A stretch of DNA of 10,306 nt from Thalassospiraceae bacterium (GTDB taxonomy: Bacteria; Pseudomonadota; Alphaproteobacteria; Rhodospirillales; Magnetovibrionaceae), in NCBI GenBank assembly GCA_030637845.1, contig DAOWFT010000046.1, positions 1 to 10,306 of the forward strand. The letters run 5' to 3'. This document shows, piece by piece, positions 6,058-10,306 of the stretch; positions within the stretch are counted from its first letter, which is position 1; every line of letters begins with the position of its first letter. A model generated the notes under the pieces. The model worked only from the letters and a program-made list of their open reading frames with translations, was not told the origin of the DNA and did not search any database. A program made the position numbers and the translations under genes.

Positions 6058-6552
6058 ATGAAAGCCGATGTTTCAAAAATTGATGCCACCACCCGGGCCA
6101 TAATAGCCGCGACCCAGGGCGGGCTGCCCTTGACCGCCCAGCCCTATGACGCGGTTGGTGATGTGGTCGGTTTAAGCGGGGCTGAGGTGCAGGCACGGAT
6201 GCAGGCAATGCTCGCAGGTGGGGTAATCCGGCGTATTGGCGCTGTGCCCAACCATTATAAATTGGGCTTTAATGCCAACGGTATGACCGTTTGGGATATT
6301 AGCGATGAACATATTTCTGAACTGGGACAAAAGGTTGGCGCGCTTGAATTTGTAAGCCATTGTTATCACCGCCCCCGGCATTTGCCGCACTGGCCATACA
6401 ATATGTTTGCCATGGTGCATGGTAAAACACGCGAAGAAGTAAAATCCCACGCTAAAGAAATAACTGCCATACTTGGCAATAGCGTGAATGCCAGCGATAT
6501 TATTTATAGCAAACGAATATTGAAAAAAACCGGACTTAGGATAAGTTCTTAA
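6058..6552 (+). CDS. nirH: Siroheme decarboxylase subunit NirH
   Basis: The 164-residue AsnC/Lrp-like protein is paralogous to NirL. It carries a winged-helix region at about 7-58 (IDATTRAIIAATQGGLPLT) and the signature C102-Y-H-R-P-R-H-L-P-H-W-P-Y-N-M-F-A-M-V-H121-G. It completes the D-L-G-H set that acts on siroheme. It begins 3 nt after nirG. A 26-nt A-rich spacer without an evident hairpin follows before nirJ. Confidence 0.92.
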   Translation: MKADVSKIDATTRAIIAATQGGLPLTAQPYDAVGDVVGLSGAEVQARMQAMLAGGVIRRIGAVPNHYKLGFNANGMTVWDISDEHISELGQKVGALEFVSHCYHRPRHLPHWPYNMFAMVHGKTREEVKSHAKEITAILGNSVNASDIIYSKRILKKTGLRISS

Positions 6553-6578
6553 ATAACAGCAACAAAGAAAGAGCACGA

Positions 6579-7793
6579 ATGTTTCGCCTATCTAAATTCA
6601 TAGATGAAATAATCGACCCCCAACCATTGGGGCCGGTACGCACACCATCTGGGCCGGTTGTTATCTGGAATCTTATTCGCAGGTGCAACCTTAACTGCAA
6701 GCATTGCTATTCAATTTCCACCGACAAGGATTTCCCCGGTGAGCTTTCCACCTCCGAAGTATTTTCGGTGATGGATGACCTTAAATCTTTTGGTGTTCCG
6801 GTGCTTATACTTTCCGGGGGCGAGCCGCTGTTGCGCCCTGATATTTTTGATATTTCAAAACGGGCAAAGGACATGGGTTTTTATGTGGGCCTTTCCACCA
6901 ATGGCACGTTGATTGACGAAGAAATGATAAAACGTATTGCCGCAATTGGTTACGATTATGTCGGCATTTCCATAGATGGAATAAAAGAAACTCATGATAA
7001 ATTCCGCCGTCGTGAGGGCGCGTTTGATGCATCGATGAAGGGAATTCGTCTTTGTGTTAACGAAGGCATCAAGGTCGGCATACGTTTCACCATGACCCAA
7101 GACAATGTTCATGAACTAGACGGCCTTATAAAGCTAATGGATGACGAGGGAATTGATAAGTTCTATTTATCGCACCTTAATTACGCTGGACGCGGCAACC
7201 ATAACCGCAAGGATGACGCGGTTCATTCCATAACCCGCGATGCCATGGAAAAACTTTTCAACCATTGCATGGAAGATAGAAAGTTGGGCGGTAAAAAAGA
7301 ATTCGTCACCGGCAACAACGATGCCGACGGCCCATTTTTGCTAAAATGGGTTGAAAAAAATTACCCTGAAAGTGCTGAGCACATAGCCGAGCTGTTAAAA
7401 CGTTGGGGCGGCAATGCATCGGGGGTTAATGTTGCCAATATTGATAACACCGGTCACGTTCACCCCGATACCATGTGGTGGCATTATGATTTGGGTTCGG
7501 TGCATGAAAGACCATTTTCTGAAATATGGGCAGATACATCTGATCCGCTTATGGCCGGATTAAAGCAAAGCCCGCGTCCGGTTCAAGGCCGCTGCAAAGA
7601 ATGTAAGTATCTTGAAATGTGTAACGGCAATACCCGCACCCGCGCCCATCAGATAAGCGGTAGCTTCTGGGACGAAGACCCCGGGTGCTATCTGCTTGAC
7701 GAAGAAATAGGGGCAAGTGGCGATAATAAGCGTCTGGAAGTTGTGCCGTTTTCAAAAGGTCGCAATCGTCATCATAATGCCAAAACAGGATAA
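6579..7793 (+). CDS. nirJ: Radical SAM heme d1 biosynthesis protein NirJ
   Basis: NirJ is a cytoplasmic radical S-adenosylmethionine enzyme that removes the propionate side chains at C3 and C8 of 12,18-didecarboxysiroheme, clearing the positions that become oxo groups in heme d1. The 404-residue protein has the radical-SAM cluster motif C36-N-L-N-C40-K-H-C43, GGEP at 80-83 and STNGT shortly after. Near the C-terminus, C339-x2-C342-x5-C348-x21-C370 forms the SPASM-type set for a second iron-sulfur cluster. The C-terminus ends in a basic, polar tail after about residue 385. Upstream of the ATG is only a weak AAAGAAAGAG ribosome site. nirN begins 4 nt after its stop. Confidence 0.95.
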   Translation: MFRLSKFIDEIIDPQPLGPVRTPSGPVVIWNLIRRCNLNCKHCYSISTDKDFPGELSTSEVFSVMDDLKSFGVPVLILSGGEPLLRPDIFDISKRAKDMGFYVGLSTNGTLIDEEMIKRIAAIGYDYVGISIDGIKETHDKFRRREGAFDASMKGIRLCVNEGIKVGIRFTMTQDNVHELDGLIKLMDDEGIDKFYLSHLNYAGRGNHNRKDDAVHSITRDAMEKLFNHCMEDRKLGGKKEFVTGNNDADGPFLLKWVEKNYPESAEHIAELLKRWGGNASGVNVANIDNTGHVHPDTMWWHYDLGSVHERPFSEIWADTSDPLMAGLKQSPRPVQGRCKECKYLEMCNGNTRTRAHQISGSFWDEDPGCYLLDEEIGASGDNKRLEVVPFSKGRNRHHNAKTG

Positions 7794-7797
7794 TCCT

Positions 7798-9363
7798 ATG
7801 AAAATAAGCGTTTTTTCGGCCTGCATTCTATTGCTGGCGATCATGATTGCGCCACGCGCACAAGCACAGGCCGCAGGCGTGAAAGAAAATTATTTAGAAC
7901 ATTGTTCTGATTGTCACGGGCCTGAGCGTTTGGGCGCAATGGGAACCGTGCTTTTGCCGGGTAACCTTGGTCGCCTTAAAAAAGGTGAGGCCAAAAACAT
8001 TATAACAAATGGTCGCCCCGCTACCCAGATGCCCGGCTATGGCGAAATACTTTCAGACGATGAAATTAATGCGCTGGTTGAATACGTTTATTCGTCTCTC
8101 GATTACGTGCCTGAATGGGGTCTTGATAAAATAAATGAAAGCAGGGAAATATTGCAGGATTTGGACAACCTGCCAAGCAAGCCGTTACACAATGCCGATC
8201 CGCTTAATTTGTTTGTGGTGGTTGAAACCGGCGATCACCATGTAAGCATCCTTGATGGTGATACGTTTGAGAAATTAGCTAGATTTGAAACCCATTACGC
8301 ACTTCATGGCGGCGCAAAATATTCACCCGATGGCAGATTTGTTTATTTTGGTTCACGCGATGGCTGGGTAACCAAACATGATCTTTACACCTTTGAATTG
8401 GTCGCCGAGGTCCGGGTCGGCATAAACCTTCGCAACATTGCAGTTTCCAGTGATGGCCGTTACGTCATGGCGGCAAATTATTTGCCCCACACCCTTGTGC
8501 TGATGGATAGCAAAGATCTTTCGGTGTTAAAGATGTTTGATATTGTTGATGACAAGGGCAAATCTTCTAGGGCCAGCGCGGTATATAACGCCCCGCCGCG
8601 CGAAAGTTTTTTAATTGCATTGAAAGACATTCCGGAACTATGGGAAATTTCGTATATGGATAACCCCAAACCGGTGGCAAGGGGGTTGGTGCATAATTAT
8701 AAACCCGGCCAGCTAGAAGGGGCGTTCGATTTTGGCCCATTCCCGCTTAGGCGTATCAAGCTCGATGACTATCTTGATGATTTCTTTTTTGATCAGGATT
8801 ACCGCACCGCTTTCGGTGCCGCGCGTAATGCAAAAAAAGGGCAAGTGGTTAATCTCAACGTCGGGCGCAAGGTCGGCGATCTGGAGCTTTCATCAATGCC
8901 CCATCTTGGTTCCGGTATCACCTTCGAATATCAAGGCAGACGGGTATTGGCGACCCCGCACCTTAAGGAAGGCGCGGTCAGTGTTATTGATATGCAGACC
9001 TGGAAAACCATCAAACGCATCGAAACCATGGGCCCCGGGTTTTTCATGCGCGGCCATGAAAACAGCCCCTATGCCTGGGTCGATGTTTTTTTTGGCCCGA
9101 ACAAGGATGTTCTTCACGTAATCGATACCAGAACCCTTGAAATAATAAAAACCATCAACCCGGCACCGGGCAAGACCAACGCCCATGTTGAATTTGACCG
9201 CGATGGCAGCCATGCGCTGGTTAGTGTATGGGAAATGGATGGCTGGGTGGTGGTTTACGACGCGGTTACATTGGAAGAGGTAAAACGCATACCGATGAAA
9301 AAACCGGTTGGTAAATATAATGTATTTAACAAAATAAATTATTCAGCCGGAACCAGCCATTAA
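7798..9363 (+). CDS. nirN: Dihydro-heme d1 dehydrogenase / d1 transfer protein NirN
   Basis: NirN is a periplasmic NirS paralogue that oxidises dihydro-heme d1 to heme d1 by introducing the acrylate double bond, and it can pass the cofactor to NirS. The 521-residue precursor has a signal peptide (hydrophobic at about 5-18, AQA cleavage near 21-26). The cytochrome c domain has C36-S-D-C39-H40 and M78 in TQMPGYG, a likely ligand. The d1 propeller runs from about residue 125 to the end. H170 (YALHGG) and H369 (SMPHLGSG) are candidate d1-contacting histidines. It lacks the TPHPGRG motif of NirS, so it is not a second reductase. The ATG at 7798 has AGGA at 7-nt spacing; an in-frame ATG at 7717 lies inside nirJ and would bury the signal peptide. 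It is the last nir gene, convergent with gmhA, with no clear terminator in the 29-nt gap. Confidence 0.93.
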   Translation: MKISVFSACILLLAIMIAPRAQAQAAGVKENYLEHCSDCHGPERLGAMGTVLLPGNLGRLKKGEAKNIITNGRPATQMPGYGEILSDDEINALVEYVYSSLDYVPEWGLDKINESREILQDLDNLPSKPLHNADPLNLFVVVETGDHHVSILDGDTFEKLARFETHYALHGGAKYSPDGRFVYFGSRDGWVTKHDLYTFELVAEVRVGINLRNIAVSSDGRYVMAANYLPHTLVLMDSKDLSVLKMFDIVDDKGKSSRASAVYNAPPRESFLIALKDIPELWEISYMDNPKPVARGLVHNYKPGQLEGAFDFGPFPLRRIKLDDYLDDFFFDQDYRTAFGAARNAKKGQVVNLNVGRKVGDLELSSMPHLGSGITFEYQGRRVLATPHLKEGAVSVIDMQTWKTIKRIETMGPGFFMRGHENSPYAWVDVFFGPNKDVLHVIDTRTLEIIKTINPAPGKTNAHVEFDRDGSHALVSVWEMDGWVVVYDAVTLEEVKRIPMKKPVGKYNVFNKINYSAGTSH

Positions 9364-9392
9364 GCTAGCTGGGCTGAGAAGTAACGCAGCAA

Positions 9393-9965
9393 TTAAGCTA
9401 AACCGTTTTCCAGCGCCCCGCATAATATGTGACCGATAAGGATATGCATTTCCTGTATGCGGGCGGTTCGCTCGCTTGGCACCACAATTAATGGATCGGC
9501 CAAGCCGTTCATGGCGCCGCCGCCTTGTCCGCTTAGCCCGGCCCCAATCATCCCGCCTGATTTTGCGGCTTCAAGCGCCTTGATTACGTTTTTGCTATTG
9601 CCCGATGTGCTGATACCTATGGCAACGTCTCCGGGGCGGCCAAGGGCCTCAACCTGACGGGAAAAAATATCATCAAAGCCATAATCATTACCGGCGGCTG
9701 TCAGGGTTGAGGTATCGGTAGTCAGCGCGATAGCCGCAATGGCCCCCCGCGATTTTTCATAACGAACCGTCAGTTCGGTTGCAATGTGTTGGGAATCGGC
9801 AGCGCTGCCGCCATTGCCAAACAACATTATTTTCCCACCATTTCCAATACTTTCACGGCAGGCATTCACCAAATTGCCGAGCGGTTCTTCGACCATTTCG
9901 CCCAGCGCGCTCAAGCTCGCTTGGTGATCGGCCAGTTCAGACTTGAAATAATCGTGTAAATCCAT
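9393..9965 (-). CDS. gmhA: Sedoheptulose-7-phosphate isomerase (phosphoheptose isomerase), GmhA
   Basis: GmhA converts D-sedoheptulose 7-phosphate to D-glycero-manno-heptose 7-phosphate, the first step of heptose supply for lipopolysaccharide or other glycans. The 190-residue SIS-domain protein has F49-GNGGSAADSQ-H60, TDTSTLTAAGND, and GISTSGNSKNV. H60, E64, Q171 and H179 keep the spacing (4, 107, 8) of the zinc/active-site residues of characterised GmhA proteins. The ATG at 9965 is chosen because AAAGG lies about 10 nt upstream. A TTG at 9989 would add eight residues and is less likely. It converges on nirN, is unrelated to denitrification, and has its own predicted promoter at 10046-10073. 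Confidence 0.93.
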   Translation of the reverse strand: MDLHDYFKSELADHQASLSALGEMVEEPLGNLVNACRESIGNGGKIMLFGNGGSAADSQHIATELTVRYEKSRGAIAAIALTTDTSTLTAAGNDYGFDDIFSRQVEALGRPGDVAIGISTSGNSKNVIKALEAAKSGGMIGAGLSGQGGGAMNGLADPLIVVPSERTARIQEMHILIGHILCGALENGLA

Positions 9966-10045
9966 ATGGATAGGGCCTTTCTCTTGCAAAGCCCACTTTA
10001 CCAGTGCCGGAGCGGATTGGGTAGGGGGTTAAGGGGCGCTATTTG

Positions 10046-10073
10046 CTTATACGTGAAAAATAAATACCTTCAA
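10046..10073 (-). promoter_or_regulatory. Predicted sigma-70 promoter for gmhA
   Basis: On the minus strand, TTGAAG (10073-10068) and TATAAG (10051-10046) are separated by 16 bp. Both are good matches to the -35 and -10 consensus. Transcription would start near 10039, leaving a leader of about 74 nt before the ATG at 9965. Confidence 0.45.
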
Positions 10074-10129
10074 GGCCGGGTGGTCATGGGCTATCTTGCA
10101 CCCGCAACTCAAAATTTTAAGGAAAATTG

Positions 10130-10306
10130 ATGAAGGTTTTGGTAACAGGTAGCGCTGGGTTTATCGGCAGTAATGTATCTATCCGGCTGTTGGACGCGGG
10201 GCATGAAGTAATCGGCCTTGATAATCTAAATGACTATTATGACGTCGACCTTAAAAAGGCGCGCCTTGCCCGGACAATCGATCATCCATCATACAGCGAA
10301 GCCAGA
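10130..10306 (+). CDS. NAD-dependent nucleotide-sugar epimerase, N-terminal part (UDP-glucuronate 4-epimerase-like)
   Basis: The first 59 codons are present; the gene continues beyond the window. It opens with a beta strand and the Rossmann dinucleotide-binding motif G7-S-A-G10-F-I-G13, typical of extended short-chain dehydrogenases. The segment G29-L-D-N-L-N-D-Y-Y-D-V-D-L-K-K-A-R-L resembles UDP-glucuronate 4-epimerases of the CapI type, which supply UDP-galacturonate for polysaccharide or LPS. The catalytic YxxxK lies outside the window, so substrate is not certain. AAGGAAA (10119-10125) precedes the ATG by 4 nt. It is divergent from gmhA, in keeping with a surface-carbohydrate region. Confidence 0.85.
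   Translation, partial: MKVLVTGSAGFIGSNVSIRLLDAGHEVIGLDNLNDYYDVDLKKARLARTIDHPSYSEAR

Noticed and set aside
4620..6552. Four AsnC/Lrp-type transcription regulators in a row
   Set aside because: The fold is AsnC-like, but the signatures and the D-L-G-H order within a nir operon identify siroheme decarboxylase subunits.
7798..9363. A second cd1 nitrite reductase
   Set aside because: It has a c-type heme domain and a d1 propeller but lacks the TPHPGRG active-site segment of NirS, and it sits after nirJ, so NirN fits.
9364..9392. Bidirectional terminator between nirN and gmhA
   Set aside because: The 29-nt gap contains no stable hairpin with a T tract. TTAAGCTA occurs twice nearby but as a direct repeat, not an inverted one.
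10092..10097. TATCTT as the -10 of a promoter for the epimerase gene
   Set aside because: No acceptable -35 lies at the right distance, so the match is too weak to annotate.

Overview
This window carries an almost complete gene set for respiratory reduction of nitrite to nitric oxide by cytochrome cd1. The genes run left to right in the order nirS-nirE-nirC-nirF-nirD-nirL-nirG-nirH-nirJ-nirN (538-9363). The order from nirS to nirN matches the Paracoccus nir cluster (S-E-C-F-D-L-G-H-J-N) and differs from Pseudomonas, where nirE lies near the end. This points to a Gram-negative denitrifier, probably an alphaproteobacterium of moderate GC content. The genus cannot be read from the sequence.

Layout. 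At 60-290 (minus strand) is a hemerythrin-like ORF that stops about halfway through the fold. The divergent intergenic region 291-537 holds two perfect FNR/NNR/DNR-type palindromes. Each lies about 41.5 bp upstream of a start point predicted from a good -10 hexamer, one for each direction. nirS follows, then a 102-bp gap with a strong hairpin. From nirE to nirN the genes are packed, with overlaps of up to 35 nt and gaps of no more than 26 nt, so they are probably co-transcribed. Downstream, gmhA (sedoheptulose-7-phosphate isomerase, minus strand) converges on nirN. A nucleotide-sugar epimerase gene starts at 10130 and runs off the window end. These last two belong to cell-surface carbohydrate metabolism and mark the right border of the denitrification block.

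How the genes work together. NirS is the periplasmic enzyme with hemes c and d1. NirE makes precorrin-2 from uroporphyrinogen III. Siroheme then has to be completed by enzymes not encoded here. NirD, NirL, NirG and NirH decarboxylate siroheme to 12,18-didecarboxysiroheme, and the radical-SAM protein NirJ removes two propionates. The periplasmic NirF and NirN complete the macrocycle, with NirN forming the acrylate double bond and handing d1 to NirS. NirC is a small c-type cytochrome that can supply or accept electrons.

I see no RNA genes, insertion sequences or CRISPR arrays. The system is known. The less ordinary points are the truncated divergent hemerythrin ORF, the paired palindromes of two sequence types, possible RNA structures around nirS, the C tract beside the nirE start, and a codon-usage contrast between nirS and the maturation genes.
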